The notes below the pieces were generated by a model. It saw only the letters and a list, made by a program, of their open reading frames with translations. It searched no databases and had not been told where the DNA came from. 64,000 nucleotides of DNA from Rhodocyclales bacterium (lineage in GTDB: Bacteria; Pseudomonadota; Gammaproteobacteria; Burkholderiales; Rhodocyclaceae), in contig JAPLQY010000023.1 of the NCBI GenBank assembly GCA_026399475.1, forward strand, positions 118,369 through 182,368, written 5' to 3'. The position numbers and the translations under genes are program-made. The stretch's first letter is position 1; the number at the start of each line of letters is the position of its first letter. Below are positions 20,448 through 29,579 of this stretch, one piece after another.

Positions 20448-20954
20448 ATGCTGTTGATCGAAGCGATCGCGCCGGAAGGTGCCGCCGCCAGCGAAACACT
20501 GCTGCTGCCCTTCGAGAGCCGCTGCAAGAGCCGCTTGCGCACGCGGCTGGCCAGTGGCGAGGAGGTGGGCCTGTTCCTCGAACGGGGTCGGGTGATGCGT
20601 GGCGGCGACCGCCTGCTGGGCAAGGACGGTCGCGTGATCGAAGTCGTGGCTGCCGCAGAACCCTTGATGGAGGCGCAGTCTTCCGACCCGCTGCAACTGG
20701 CGCGCGCCGCCTACCATCTTGGCAACCGGCATGTCGCCGTGCAGGTTTTTCCCGGCGGCCTGCGCTTCGGCCGCGACCATGTGCTGGGCGAAATGGTACG
20801 CGGGCTGGGCCTGCCGGTGGCGGAAATCGAGGCGCCCTTCGAACCGGAAGCGGGCGCCTATGGAGCACATGGCGGCCATGGCCACAGTGCCGACGGCGAG
20901 GGCGAATTTGCCAAGACTCGGCCGCGCATCCACGATCACTTCCAGCCGAAATGA
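20448..20954 (+). CDS. ureE: Urease accessory protein UreE (nickel metallochaperone)
   Basis: A 168-residue nickel carrier. It starts [20 protein letters not shown] and has the UreE core [37 protein letters not shown] (with the conserved metal-binding His) and [13 protein letters not shown] moderately His-rich C-terminus (GAHGGHGHS and RIHDHFQPK) may hold extra nickel, though it is far less His-rich than the tail of the Klebsiella protein. It begins five bases after the hydrolase stop and overlaps ureF (ATGA). Confidence 0.93.
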   Translation: MLLIEAIAPEGAAASETLLLPFESRCKSRLRTRLASGEEVGLFLERGRVMRGGDRLLGKDGRVIEVVAAAEPLMEAQSSDPLQLARAAYHLGNRHVAVQVFPGGLRFGRDHVLGEMVRGLGLPVAEIEAPFEPEAGAYGAHGGHGHSADGEGEFAKTRPRIHDHFQPK

Positions 20955-21625
20955 ATGCGCTTGCCCGTTTTTTGCAACTCGCCAGCCCGGCGCTGCCGGT
21001 GGGCGCCTATACCTATTCGCAGGGTCTCGAATGGGCGGTCGAGGCCGGTACGGTGAAGGACGAGGCCGGCGCGCTGATGTGGATAGGCGACCAACTCGAA
21101 TGGAATATCGGCCGCTACGAAGCACCGCTTTTAGTGCGCCTGATGGAGGCGTGGACAGTCGGCGCCCACGCTGCGGCGATTGACCTGGACGCGGAATATC
21201 TGGCGACGCGCGAGACGGCGGAGCTGCGCGCGGAGACCCTGCAGATGGGTTATTCGATGAAGCGCCTGCTGCACGAACTGGGCGACTTCCCGGCACCCTT
21301 GCTGGATGCAGCCGCCGTGTCACCAGCGCCGACGTTCATTTACACGTGGACCTGCGCCGCCGCCGCATGGAAAATCCCGCCACTGGACGCGCTGACTGCC
21401 TGGCTCTGGAGCTGGGCGGAAAACCAGACCATGGCGGCACTCAAGGCCGTTCCGTTGGGACAGGCCGCCGGCCAGCGCCTGCTGCAGGAAATTGGCCGCC
21501 GCCTTCCCGCCGTCGTCGAGCGCGCGCTGACGCTCGCCGTCGCGGACTACTCCAACTTCGCACCGGGCTTCGCCATCGCCTGCTGCAAGCACGAAACCCA
21601 ATACACGAGGCTTTTCAGATCATGA
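20951..21625 (+). CDS. ureF: Urease accessory protein UreF
   Basis: A 224-residue all-helical GTPase-regulating chaperone that bridges UreD and UreG. The family N-terminus [20 protein letters not shown] is followed by [10 protein letters not shown], and the C-terminal [12 protein letters not shown] is the conserved tail known to be needed for UreG binding. Start and stop overlap the neighbouring genes by four bases on both sides, typical of the accessory block E-F-G. Confidence 0.95.
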   Translation: MNALARFLQLASPALPVGAYTYSQGLEWAVEAGTVKDEAGALMWIGDQLEWNIGRYEAPLLVRLMEAWTVGAHAAAIDLDAEYLATRETAELRAETLQMGYSMKRLLHELGDFPAPLLDAAAVSPAPTFIYTWTCAAAAWKIPPLDALTAWLWSWAENQTMAALKAVPLGQAAGQRLLQEIGRRLPAVVERALTLAVADYSNFAPGFAIACCKHETQYTRLFRS

Positions 21626-22233
21626 GCAAACCCGCACTCAGAGTCGGCATCGGCGGCCCCGTCGGTTCCGGCAAGACCGCGCTGACCCTGGCCCTGTGCC
21701 AGGCCTTGCGCGAGCGTTACAACATCGCGGTGGTCACCAACGACATCTATACCGAGGAGGACGCCCAGTTCCTGGTCCGCAACCAGGCCCTGGCGCCGGA
21801 CCGCATCATCGGCGTCGAGACCGGCGGCTGTCCGCACACGGCGATCCGCGAGGACGCCTCGATCAACCTCGAAGCGGTGGACCGGCTCAACCGGCGCTTC
21901 CCGGGGCTGGATGTGATTTTCATCGAGAGCGGCGGCGACAACCTCGCCGCGACCTTCAGCCCGGAGCTGTCCGACCTGACGCTCTATGTCATCGATGTCG
22001 CGGCCGGCGAGAAGATCCCGCGCAAGGGTGGCCCCGGCATCACCCGCTCCGACCTGCTGGTGATCAACAAGATCGATTTGGCGCCGATGGTCGGCGCCTC
22101 GCTGGAGGTGATGGCGACCGATGCCACGCGCATGCGCGGCGAGCGTCCCTTCATTTTCAGCAACCTCAAGACAGGTCAGGGATTGCCGGCGATCATCGAC
22201 TTCATCGAGCAACAGGGGCTGATGAAAGTGTGA
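21622..22233 (+). CDS. ureG: Urease accessory GTPase UreG
   Basis: A 203-residue SIMIBI GTPase that powers nickel insertion. The P-loop is [11 protein letters not shown], the metal-binding Cys-Pro-His motif is GGCPHTA, and the switch region is [19 protein letters not shown]. The guanine-specificity motif is NKIDLAP. This is the last gene of the urt-ure operon; the convergent glrR-like gene ends 32 bp further on, and I see no clear terminator hairpin in that gap. Confidence 0.97.
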   Translation: MSKPALRVGIGGPVGSGKTALTLALCQALRERYNIAVVTNDIYTEEDAQFLVRNQALAPDRIIGVETGGCPHTAIREDASINLEAVDRLNRRFPGLDVIFIESGGDNLAATFSPELSDLTLYVIDVAAGEKIPRKGGPGITRSDLLVINKIDLAPMVGASLEVMATDATRMRGERPFIFSNLKTGQGLPAIIDFIEQQGLMKV

Positions 22234-22265
22234 GTCGGCGCGCATGTCGAAATGTCACCGAAATC

Positions 22266-23570
22266 TCATTTGTAAGTCCCCGGATCGATGCCATGGCGTG
22301 CCAGCAGCTTGTAGAACTCGGTACGGTTGCGTTTCGCTATGCGTGCTGCATGGGTGACGTTGCCGCCGGTGGTGTCGAGCAATTGCACCAGGTAGTCGTA
22401 TTCAAATCCGCGCCTGGCATCATCCAGCGCCGCCATCTCGCGCTCGGTTTCTTCCTTTAGCAGTCGCCTGACCAGGGTGACCGGCACCTGGGGCGCCACC
22501 GCCAGCGTCAGGGTCTGCTCGACCACGCTTTTAAGCTGGCGCACATTGCCGGGCCATGCCGCTTCCTGCAGCGCCGCCATCGCGTCCGGCCCAACTCCGC
22601 GCGCCGTACCGTGCGTTCGCGCAACGAAGGTGGCGACCAGTGCGGGAATGTCCTCGCGTCGTTCTGCCAGCGCCGGCATGTTGAGCGCGACCCGGCCAAT
22701 CGCATAGAACAGGTCAGCGCGAAACCGTCCGTCGCGAATTGCCTGGTCCAGTGGCTGCGTCGTGGTCGCCACGATGCGCATATCAGGCGCATCGGCAAGG
22801 CTCGGAGCCGAAAACAGGGTGTGCTCCCGTACCAGCGGCAGCAGGTGCGCCTGCTCGACGGGGGGCAGTTCCTCGATGTCGTCGAGCAGAAGAAAGCCGC
22901 CACGTGCCGCTGCCAGCGCGCGAGCCAGCGGGGAAGGCCCCGGTTTGAGGCCGGCGAACTCGGCACAGCGAATCACAACGAACGGCTTGCCGGCGCGACG
23001 ACTTGCGGCATGCATCGCGCGAGCGAGTGCTTCTTTGCCGGAGCCGCGCGGTCCGCTGATCAGGACCGGATCGTCGGCGTCTGCCGCGCGACGGGCCTGG
23101 CGCAGCAGTTCCTCCATCACCAGGCTCGACGATACGATGCCGGCACGCCAGCCGGCGTCCTCGCCGACAGATGCCTCTACCTGGGGTGAGACTGCCATCG
23201 CTTCGGCCACCTTCGCCAGCAGTTCGCGTCCGTCGAAGGGTTTGGTGAGAAAACCGAATACACCGCGTTGGGTAGCGGCCACGGCATCGGGAATGGTGCC
23301 GTGCGCGGTGAGGATGATCACCGGCACGGTGGGCGCCTCGGCATGCAGACGGGCGAACAGGGCGTGGCCGTCCATGCCATCCATGCGCAAATCGGAAATG
23401 ACGACGCGGGGCCGCTGGGCGCGGAAACATTCGATGGCCTCGGCGCCGGAGACGGCCCGGGTCACCTCATAGCCATCCGCCGCCAGTCGTATTTCGATCA
23501 GGTCCAGCAAGCCCGGATCGTCATCGACGACCAGGATGCGCGCGCCGGTATTGGCACCGCCCGCTGTCAC
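22266..23570 (-). CDS. GlrR-like response regulator lacking the sigma-54 GAFTGA loop
   Basis: 434 residues, starting from a GTG. The receiver domain is complete (DDDPGLL acidic pocket, phospho-Asp in VVISDLRMDG, Lys in FLTKPFD) and close to GlrR/YfhA. The AAA+ domain has Walker A as GPRGSGKE and a degenerate Walker B GGFLLLDDIEELP. The stretch between them is about 14 residues shorter than in NtrC and has no GAFTGA, the loop that touches sigma-54. Fingers near FRADLFY are kept. A Fis-type helix-turn-helix (GGNVTHAARIAKRNRTEFYK) closes the protein. It is probably a DNA-binding regulator that does not work through RpoN. Confidence 0.88.
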   Translation of the reverse strand: MTAGGANTGARILVVDDDPGLLDLIEIRLAADGYEVTRAVSGAEAIECFRAQRPRVVISDLRMDGMDGHALFARLHAEAPTVPVIILTAHGTIPDAVAATQRGVFGFLTKPFDGRELLAKVAEAMAVSPQVEASVGEDAGWRAGIVSSSLVMEELLRQARRAADADDPVLISGPRGSGKEALARAMHAASRRAGKPFVVIRCAEFAGLKPGPSPLARALAAARGGFLLLDDIEELPPVEQAHLLPLVREHTLFSAPSLADAPDMRIVATTTQPLDQAIRDGRFRADLFYAIGRVALNMPALAERREDIPALVATFVARTHGTARGVGPDAMAALQEAAWPGNVRQLKSVVEQTLTLAVAPQVPVTLVRRLLKEETEREMAALDDARRGFEYDYLVQLLDTTGGNVTHAARIAKRNRTEFYKLLARHGIDPGTYK

Positions 23571-23636
23571 GGTGCCCTCTTCGGCATGTGCGCCGCCCTC
23601 GCGGCGGCCCGCATCGATGCTGTCTTCCGCTCCATT

Positions 23637-25109
23637 TTATGGCCGGCCATCAGCACTGCGGCGACGCTCGCCGACAGGGAGTACGGGTGTTTCCTGCTGT
23701 CTGCTCCCCAGCGGCAAACTGGCCCGGAAATGAGCTCCCTTTGCGCTCTCGACAATCCCCAGGGTGCCGTGATGAGCCAGCGCGAATTCATGTGCAATGG
23801 CCAGCCCGAGACCGACGCCGGAAACCCCTTTGCCGGCGGCGCCCCGGTAAAACGGCTCGAAGATGCGCTCGCCGTCCTCGGCGCTGATGCCGGGTCCGTC
23901 GTCCATCACGTCGAGCACGGCGTTTTCGCCCTCGCGAGTCAGGGTTATGCGCACCACACCGCCATCCGGCGAAAACTTTATGGCATTCGAAATCAGGTTG
24001 TCGGCGAGTGTTGCCAGTGCCTCCGCGCCGCCTTCGATAGTCAGCGGCACCAGCGAGCCGGTGATGCGCACCTGCCGGTTGCGCGCGGCGAGTTTGAGCG
24101 TCGCCAGCGTCTGCTCGACAAGCTTGTCGAGCCTGATGGCGCTGGTTTCCATCTGGTCGCGGGCATGGCTGGCTTGCTGCATGCGGAGTACCCCATCGAT
24201 CAGTCCCTGCAGCCGCATGGCATTGACCTGCATGATCCCGGCAATTTTTTCCTGTTGCGGCGTCAAGGGCCCGGCAACGCCCTCGGCGAGCAGATTGGCG
24301 CCCTCGCGCAATGTTGCCAGCGGAGTCTTCAATTCGTGGGAGGCATGGCGCATGATGCGGGTGCGATCCTTCTCCAGAGCCAGGATGCGTTTTCGCAACC
24401 ACTCCAGACGATTCCCCACGAGTTGCATGTCTTCGGGCCCCTTGAGCCGGATCCGCCGATCCAGCCGGCCTTCGCCGAGCGCCAGCACCACGCGCTCGAA
24501 ACGACTCCACAACTGCGCCACCATGCGGCGGCCGAACCAGACCAGCAGCCCGGTGAGTGCCAGCGCCGCCAATATGGCCGCCATCAGCCTCTCCCGCAGA
24601 TTCTCGGCCTCGATGCGGAAAGCCTCGCGCTCTGCCTCTACCAGCTGGCTGGCATCGCCCAGGAGGCGCTGGAGGTCGCCCTTGATTGTCGCCAAAGTCG
24701 CCTTCAGCTGCGGCAGCCTCTCGCCGCGAGCTCCCAGTTTCTCGTAGGCGTTCGCCTCTCTCTGCTGGATATCGCGAATCCGGACGGACAGGTTGGCAAG
24801 CAGGGTAATGCCTGCATACTCCTGGGCACTCTTCCGCCATTCCTGCCGTTCGGTAAGGTACTCGTCGAGCAGCGATGGATTTCGCAGTGCTTCGTATTGC
24901 CGCAGGATGCGTTCCATGTGATTGAGATCCTCGTGCAGCGCATAGCTGAGCGTGGCAGCCCGGGAAGCCTGGCGTACCGTTACCTCGCTGCGTCGCGTGA
25001 GGTCGTCGACCGTCAGTGAGGCATAGCCGATCGCGGCCAAAAGTGGCAGCAACGCGAGGACGTTGCCCAGTACGATCAGTCGCAGGAATGAGCGGGGATA
25101 AAGGTTCAA
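23637..25109 (-). CDS. GlrK/QseE-like sensor histidine kinase
   Basis: 490 residues. The N-terminus NLYPRSFLRLIVLGNVLALL opens the first membrane helix, as in GlrK. A periplasmic helical sensor of about 140 residues follows, then the second helix (MAAILAALALTGLLVWFG), a HAMP region, the H-box HASHELKTPLATLREGANLL, N-box DNLISNAIKFS, and G-boxes DDGPGIS and GVGLGLAIA. It lies six bases after the FAD oxidoreductase gene and upstream of the regulator on the same strand, so both are probably transcribed with the cytochrome genes. The qseG gene that sits between the pair in enterics is missing. Confidence 0.9.
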   Translation of the reverse strand: MNLYPRSFLRLIVLGNVLALLPLLAAIGYASLTVDDLTRRSEVTVRQASRAATLSYALHEDLNHMERILRQYEALRNPSLLDEYLTERQEWRKSAQEYAGITLLANLSVRIRDIQQREANAYEKLGARGERLPQLKATLATIKGDLQRLLGDASQLVEAEREAFRIEAENLRERLMAAILAALALTGLLVWFGRRMVAQLWSRFERVVLALGEGRLDRRIRLKGPEDMQLVGNRLEWLRKRILALEKDRTRIMRHASHELKTPLATLREGANLLAEGVAGPLTPQQEKIAGIMQVNAMRLQGLIDGVLRMQQASHARDQMETSAIRLDKLVEQTLATLKLAARNRQVRITGSLVPLTIEGGAEALATLADNLISNAIKFSPDGGVVRITLTREGENAVLDVMDDGPGISAEDGERIFEPFYRGAAGKGVSGVGLGLAIAHEFALAHHGTLGIVESAKGAHFRASLPLGSRQQETPVLPVGERRRSADGRP

Positions 25110-25115
25110 GTGGGC

Positions 25116-26411
25116 CTACTCGGTTCCGAACTTGGTTTCGACACGAATGCCCATTTCCTTCAGCATCGGGGTCGGAAGTATGCCACCGGCGCAGACGATT
25201 ACGGCATCGTTGGCGAGTTTCACGGTTTCATCGCCTTCAAGATAAACGCATTTTGCATCTATTCGACTGACTTTCGAGCCTAGCATTACCTTCAGGCGTC
25301 CTGTTCCCTCCGCATCGGCGAGACGCTCGCGGTTCTTCTGCTTGACGCGGCCGAATGCTTCGCCGCGATAGGATAGCGTGACCGAGCTTTCCTCTTCGGC
25401 GGCGATGGCGACGGCGGCCTCGATCGCGCTGTCGCCGCCGCCGACCACCAGCACGTGCCGGCCGCGGTACTGCTCCGGGTCGATGAGGCGATAGACGACT
25501 TTGGGCAGTTCCTCGCCCGGGACCCCAAGCTTGCGCGGCGTGCCGCGCCGGCCAATGGCCATCAGCACGGCGCGGGTGCTGTACTCGGCGTGGTCGGTCT
25601 TGACGATGAAGCCGTTCTCGACTGCCGTCACCTTTTCGACGCGCTGGCCGAATTCGATCTTCATGCGGAAACGATCGACGATGTCCTGCCAGAACGCCAG
25701 CAGCGATTCCTTCGATATCTCGCCCAGTCTGGCCTTGCCGACCAGCGGCAGTACCACCGGCTGGGTCATCACGATCTTGTTGCGCGGATAGTGATAGACG
25801 GTACCGCCGAGCGAATCCTCCTGTTCGAGCGTGACGAAGCGCAGTTTCTTCTCCATCGCGCCGAGCGAGGCCGACAAGCCCGCCGGCCCGGCGCCGACGA
25901 TGACGACGTCGAGCACGTCGCTGCCGCCGCTCCCTTTGGCAATCGACTCCATTGCCTGGCGCCCCTGTTCGGCGGCCTTGCGCACCAGTCCCATGCCACC
26001 GAGCTCACCGGCGATATAGACGCCGCGCACGTTGGTCTCGAACGTCGGCTTGACGTGGGGAATCTCCATGCCGCGCCGCTCGGTGCCGAAGACGAGCCTG
26101 ATGGCCTCCACCGGACAACTGGCGGCGCAGGCGCCATGGCCGATGCACACCGTCGGATTGATGAGCTGGGCCTTGCCGTTGACGATGCCCAGCGCCTCCT
26201 CCGGGCAGGCGTTCACGCAGGCGCCCGCGCCGCAGCACAGGGCGGGATTCACTACCGGGTGCAAACTCGGCGGCTCGGTCATGCCGGTCTCCATCGACTG
26301 CCTCAGTACCGCGACGGAAGCCAGTTCGCGGCGGCGGCGGGCATGGAGGTGGAGCAGCAGTGCAAACGCCAGCGGCACCGCATACGCCGTCCACAGCAGC
26401 AATGGCATCAT
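25116..26411 (-). CDS. Ferredoxin-domain FAD/NAD(P)-dependent oxidoreductase
   Basis: 431 residues from ATG 26411. One N-terminal membrane helix (LLLWTAYAVPLAFALLLHLH) anchors the protein. Then comes a two-cluster ferredoxin region, CCGAGACVNACPEEALG and CIGHGACAASCPVEAI; in both, the second Cys of the usual CxxCxxCxxxCP is replaced (Ala, His). The C-terminal two-thirds is thioredoxin-reductase-like with FAD motif VVIVGAGPAGLSAS and NAD(P) motif VLVVGGGDSAIEAA. There is no CxxC disulfide centre. It probably moves electrons between NAD(P)H and the adjacent cytochromes or quinone. The frame upstream of 26411 is a shadow of the cytochrome gene. Confidence 0.88.
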   Translation of the reverse strand: MMPLLLWTAYAVPLAFALLLHLHARRRRELASVAVLRQSMETGMTEPPSLHPVVNPALCCGAGACVNACPEEALGIVNGKAQLINPTVCIGHGACAASCPVEAIRLVFGTERRGMEIPHVKPTFETNVRGVYIAGELGGMGLVRKAAEQGRQAMESIAKGSGGSDVLDVVIVGAGPAGLSASLGAMEKKLRFVTLEQEDSLGGTVYHYPRNKIVMTQPVVLPLVGKARLGEISKESLLAFWQDIVDRFRMKIEFGQRVEKVTAVENGFIVKTDHAEYSTRAVLMAIGRRGTPRKLGVPGEELPKVVYRLIDPEQYRGRHVLVVGGGDSAIEAAVAIAAEEESSVTLSYRGEAFGRVKQKNRERLADAEGTGRLKVMLGSKVSRIDAKCVYLEGDETVKLANDAVIVCAGGILPTPMLKEMGIRVETKFGTE

Positions 26412-27850
26412 GGTGTTCGCACCCTGCCGGGCAGGCCCATAGCGCTGCCGGTGGGCGGGATGCCCTCCGCTTTCTTGACCTTGCGCCAGTCGTCGGCGAC
26501 GTGGCACTTGTCGCATTGCAGGTCGAAACTGCCAAAGTGCACGTCCTCCTTTTCGTGGCAGGCGTGGCAGCGGCTCTCGGTCCTGGTACGGTAAAGCGGG
26601 CCGCGATGGCAGGCGGCGCACTTGACGTTCACATGTTTTCCGGCGAGGGGAAAGGGCGTGTCGCGGCCATGTTCGAATGTCGAAGGCTTGAAGCTCCTTT
26701 CGTTATGGCAGCTCTCGCACTTGTCGCCATAGCTGCCCTTGTGGCCCTTCTCCTTGTCATCCCGCTCGTGGCAGGCGGCACACTTCTGCGGCAGCTTTTC
26801 GCGCATGCCGGCATCCTTGTGGCAACTGTCGCACCTGGCGGTTTTGTGCTTCTCGCGCAGCGGAAACTTCGTGTCGCGGTCGTGCTCGAAGCTGGTGCCT
26901 TTCCAGCCGCGGGCAGAGTGGCACTTGTCGCATTTGTCGCCGAGCGAGCCGCGGTGGCCTTTCTCGTTGTCGTCGGCACGATGGCAGGCGACGCAGCGAG
27001 TCGGCGTCTTCTCCTTGTAGAGGGGTGTGCGATGGCAGTTGCTGCACCTAGTGCTGCGGTGGCGGTCGAGCAGCGCGAAATGTGTATCGCGGTCGTGGCG
27101 GAAGCTGGAGATATTCCATTCCCCTTCGTTGTGGCAGCTTTCGCAGCGCGAGCCGAAGTGACCCTTGTGGCCGTCCTTCATGTCGTCCTTGCGATGGCAG
27201 GAGACGCACTCGTGCGGCGTGTCGGAAAATTTGTTATCGACATGGCAGTCGGTGCACTTGATGCTGGTTTCGGCATGGCCGAGACGCAACGGAAACTTGG
27301 TCCTGGCGTGATCGAAGCGCGCCTCCTTCCAGGTGGACTCGTTGTGGCAGTTCTCGCATTTCGGGCCGAGCCCGTTCTTGTGTTTGTCCTCCTTGCGGTG
27401 GCAGCTCAGGCAGTCGGAAGGCGCCTGGCTTAATTTGGCCTTGGCACGATGGCAACTCGCGCAGCTTCGGCCGAGATGCTTGCCGCGCAGCTGAAAATCG
27501 GTCAGCGCATGGTCGAACTTCGCTTCGTCGAGTTTCACTATCTTCGCGCCGCGACCTTTATGGTCGGTATGACAGCTGCGGCACTCGCGCTCCTTGATGC
27601 GGCCGTGGTAGCCCGTGCCAGAGCGAACGTCCTCGGCTACCGGCTTGTGGCAGTCGAGGCAGAGCCTGGGCTGCGCCGTCCGGTCGAAACGAATATGGCA
27701 TTTCTGGCATGCGCCTTCGAGATCGGCGTGCCCCTGGATGACCGGACCGGGCATGACGGCCGATTCGAGGTTCTGCGCGGTCGCGGTGGATGAAGCCATG
27801 AGCATGGCGACAGCAACGGCCGCCTCAGTAAGCGTGAACAGCCACGACAT
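26408..27850 (-). CDS. 18-heme periplasmic cytochrome c
   Basis: 480 residues from ATG 27850, which starts a clean signal peptide (MSWLFTLTEAAVAVAMLMAS, cut after TATAQ). I count 18 CXXCH heme-binding motifs. The protein is built of repeating blocks: a phrase like FEHDRDTKFPLREKH, one CXXCH, a second CXXCH followed by E/D-D-x-E-KGHKG, then a CxxCHNE. Such a wire-like arrangement is known from extracellular electron transfer cytochromes. Both ends overlap neighbours (26 bp with the upstream membrane protein, ATGA with the oxidoreductase), so the three are tightly coupled. Which partner it reduces is not visible. Confidence 0.93.
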   Translation of the reverse strand: MSWLFTLTEAAVAVAMLMASSTATAQNLESAVMPGPVIQGHADLEGACQKCHIRFDRTAQPRLCLDCHKPVAEDVRSGTGYHGRIKERECRSCHTDHKGRGAKIVKLDEAKFDHALTDFQLRGKHLGRSCASCHRAKAKLSQAPSDCLSCHRKEDKHKNGLGPKCENCHNESTWKEARFDHARTKFPLRLGHAETSIKCTDCHVDNKFSDTPHECVSCHRKDDMKDGHKGHFGSRCESCHNEGEWNISSFRHDRDTHFALLDRHRSTRCSNCHRTPLYKEKTPTRCVACHRADDNEKGHRGSLGDKCDKCHSARGWKGTSFEHDRDTKFPLREKHKTARCDSCHKDAGMREKLPQKCAACHERDDKEKGHKGSYGDKCESCHNERSFKPSTFEHGRDTPFPLAGKHVNVKCAACHRGPLYRTRTESRCHACHEKEDVHFGSFDLQCDKCHVADDWRKVKKAEGIPPTGSAMGLPGRVRTP

Positions 27851-28715
27851 GAATGATCGCAGTGACCACCAGCATGCACAGGAAGGGGATGTGCACGACG
27901 TGCCAAAGTGAAAAAAGCCTCTCATAGGTGGAAAACTGCGCTGTGCGCTGCATGGCTTTCAGCGTGTCGTCGATGGTCCGCGCCAGCGTATGCAAACGCG
28001 CATTCGTCGCCGCATCGCACCCGGCAATCGCCCGGCGCACACGACGACCGGCCATGTGGCGCTGCCACCCGAGCGAGGCGAAGTGCAGGCCCCGTCGCCA
28101 ACGGCCCTGAGGCTGCAAGGAAGCCAGCGCAGAGAAGCGGCTGATTTCGCGCTCAATCACCGGCAAGCGGAAGAGCACCCCCTCCAGCGACGCCACCTGC
28201 TGTTCGAGCGTGCGCTGCAAATCTGCCGCCGTGGCCCGGCTGCCGTAGAGGCCATGGTGGATCTTGCGATAAATGAAACGACCGACGAGGCCGCTGGCGA
28301 CTACCAGCAGCATGCACGCCAGCGCGATGGCGGCGTTGAAGGAGCCGACATGGAAAGTCGAGTGAAACAGCACGATGACCGGGCCGACAATGCCCGCCAC
28401 GATATGGAAACGGAACCAGTGCTTGAGCGGTCCGAGCACGGCAAGCATGCGGAAGCGCTTGCGCAGGGGATAGATCAGCAGCACGACCATCAGCGACCCG
28501 CCGGCCACACCCAGCCAATAGCCGAGGTCGGAAGCGGAGGTATACAAGTCGCCGCGCCGCACCGCCCATGCGAGCAAGGCCAGCGAGGTGACTACCGCGG
28601 CGGCGGCCGAGCTTATGGCAACCCGCACCGCGCTCGTGGCGAGCGATCTGCCGATGCGGTGCAGCGCCGATGACTGCGGCGCCGGACAACCACCGGCGGT
28701 GGCTTCCATTTCCAT
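27825..28715 (-). CDS. Polytopic membrane protein with b-heme-type histidines
   Basis: 296 residues from ATG 28715 (MEMEATAGG), preceded by GGGAGT. About five membrane helices are seen. Histidines are placed as in b-type cytochromes and ferric-reductase-like proteins: KHWFRFHIVAGIVGPVIVLF with HSTFHV on helix 3, and LWHVVHIPFL with IIHVVAVHAY in the last helix. A cytosolic helical section of about 110 residues with arginine clusters separates helices 4 and 5. I do not recognise a named family. It is the likely quinone-facing or membrane electron carrier of the operon, inferred from its position before an 18-heme cytochrome. The open frame upstream of 28715 is not coding. Confidence 0.75.
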   Translation of the reverse strand: MEMEATAGGCPAPQSSALHRIGRSLATSAVRVAISSAAAAVVTSLALLAWAVRRGDLYTSASDLGYWLGVAGGSLMVVLLIYPLRKRFRMLAVLGPLKHWFRFHIVAGIVGPVIVLFHSTFHVGSFNAAIALACMLLVVASGLVGRFIYRKIHHGLYGSRATAADLQRTLEQQVASLEGVLFRLPVIEREISRFSALASLQPQGRWRRGLHFASLGWQRHMAGRRVRRAIAGCDAATNARLHTLARTIDDTLKAMQRTAQFSTYERLFSLWHVVHIPFLCMLVVTAIIHVVAVHAY

Positions 28716-28898
28716 TGCTTGACTCCCGCGTTGTTGGTACGGACGCAATCCTAGGGGAAGGGACCGATCGCCAATAGTGTCGGGCGTCGACGACAGTGGC
28801 GTCCGCCATTCCATATCGGGAACATCCACCTCGCAAATGATTCGCCCGGGTCTTCCGGTTCGGGAAATTGACATCAACCAGCATAGGGAGTTTACGAA
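28716..28898. promoter_or_regulatory. Divergent control region of the two electron-transfer gene sets
   Basis: This 183-bp gap separates the leftward redox/two-component operon from the rightward cytochrome/barrel set and must hold both promoters. A TTGACA at about 28867 lacks a good -10 at the right distance before the start codon. I found no FNR-type TTGAT-N4-ATCAA site. A ribosome site GGGAG precedes the rightward start. The co-transcribed GlrR-like regulator is an obvious candidate to bind here. Confidence 0.5.
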
Positions 28899-29555
28899 AT
28901 GAACCCACTGAAACGAGTCGCAGCATGGTTGGCCGGGGGCCTGTTGCTGTTTGCGGCGCTGCCCGCACTGGCCGGCACCATCACCGGTTCCGCCCACGAC
29001 TTCACGGGCCAGGCCTGGTCGGGCGGACGCATTTGCGTTGCCTGCCATGCACCGCACAAGACGGATACCAGCATTACCGATGCGCCGCTGTGGAACCATG
29101 CCAACTCCGCGGCCACCTACACGCTCTACAGCAGCCCGACGATGAACGCCACGGTCACGCAACCTGGCGGCGGATCGAAACTGTGCATGTCCTGCCACGA
29201 TGGCACGGTCGCTGTTAACAGCTTCGGCGGCGTCACCGGCACGACCATGATCTCGGCCGCCAACAACCTCGGCGCCAACCTCAAGGCCTCGCACCCGATC
29301 GGCTTCACCTTCAACACGGCGCTGGCCACGGCCGACGGCTCGCTGTTCGATCCCGCCACCAGGACGGTCACCATCGGTTCCGGCACCCAGACCCGAACCG
29401 GCACGGTCAACGCCATGCTGCTCTATGGCGGCAAGATGGAGTGCGACTCCTGCCACGATGTGCACAACACCTTCACGGTCGGTGGCCTGGGAACGGGTCT
29501 GGTCAAGGTCGATCCGTCCGGCAGCAAGATCTGTCTCGCCTGCCATAACAAATAA
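28899..29555 (+). CDS. Secreted tetraheme cytochrome c
   Basis: 218 residues with a clear Sec signal peptide (hydrophobic core GGLLLFAALPALA, cut after LAG). It has four CXXCH motifs: CVACH, CMSCH, CDSCH, CLACH. The order and the phrases around them (CHAPHK, PLWNH, LCMSCHDGT, SHPIGF, ECDSCHDVHN) match the first 180 residues or so of the 12-heme protein encoded downstream, so the two are paralogues and this one is a single-module version. It is the first gene of the rightward set. It is probably a periplasmic carrier that hands electrons to or from the outer-membrane conduit. Confidence 0.88.
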   Translation: MNPLKRVAAWLAGGLLLFAALPALAGTITGSAHDFTGQAWSGGRICVACHAPHKTDTSITDAPLWNHANSAATYTLYSSPTMNATVTQPGGGSKLCMSCHDGTVAVNSFGGVTGTTMISAANNLGANLKASHPIGFTFNTALATADGSLFDPATRTVTIGSGTQTRTGTVNAMLLYGGKMECDSCHDVHNTFTVGGLGTGLVKVDPSGSKICLACHNK

Positions 29556-29579
29556 GCGCAAGTAAGCGTGTTCGCCATC

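Noticed and set aside
27825..27850. Possible frameshift joining the membrane protein and the 18-heme cytochrome into one protein
   Set aside because: The second gene has its own complete signal peptide and the overlap is a normal 26-bp coupling.
28867..28895. TTGACA as a -35 box for the tetraheme gene
   Set aside because: At 17-18 bp downstream there is only TTTACG, overlapping the start codon region; the start point would fall inside the gene.
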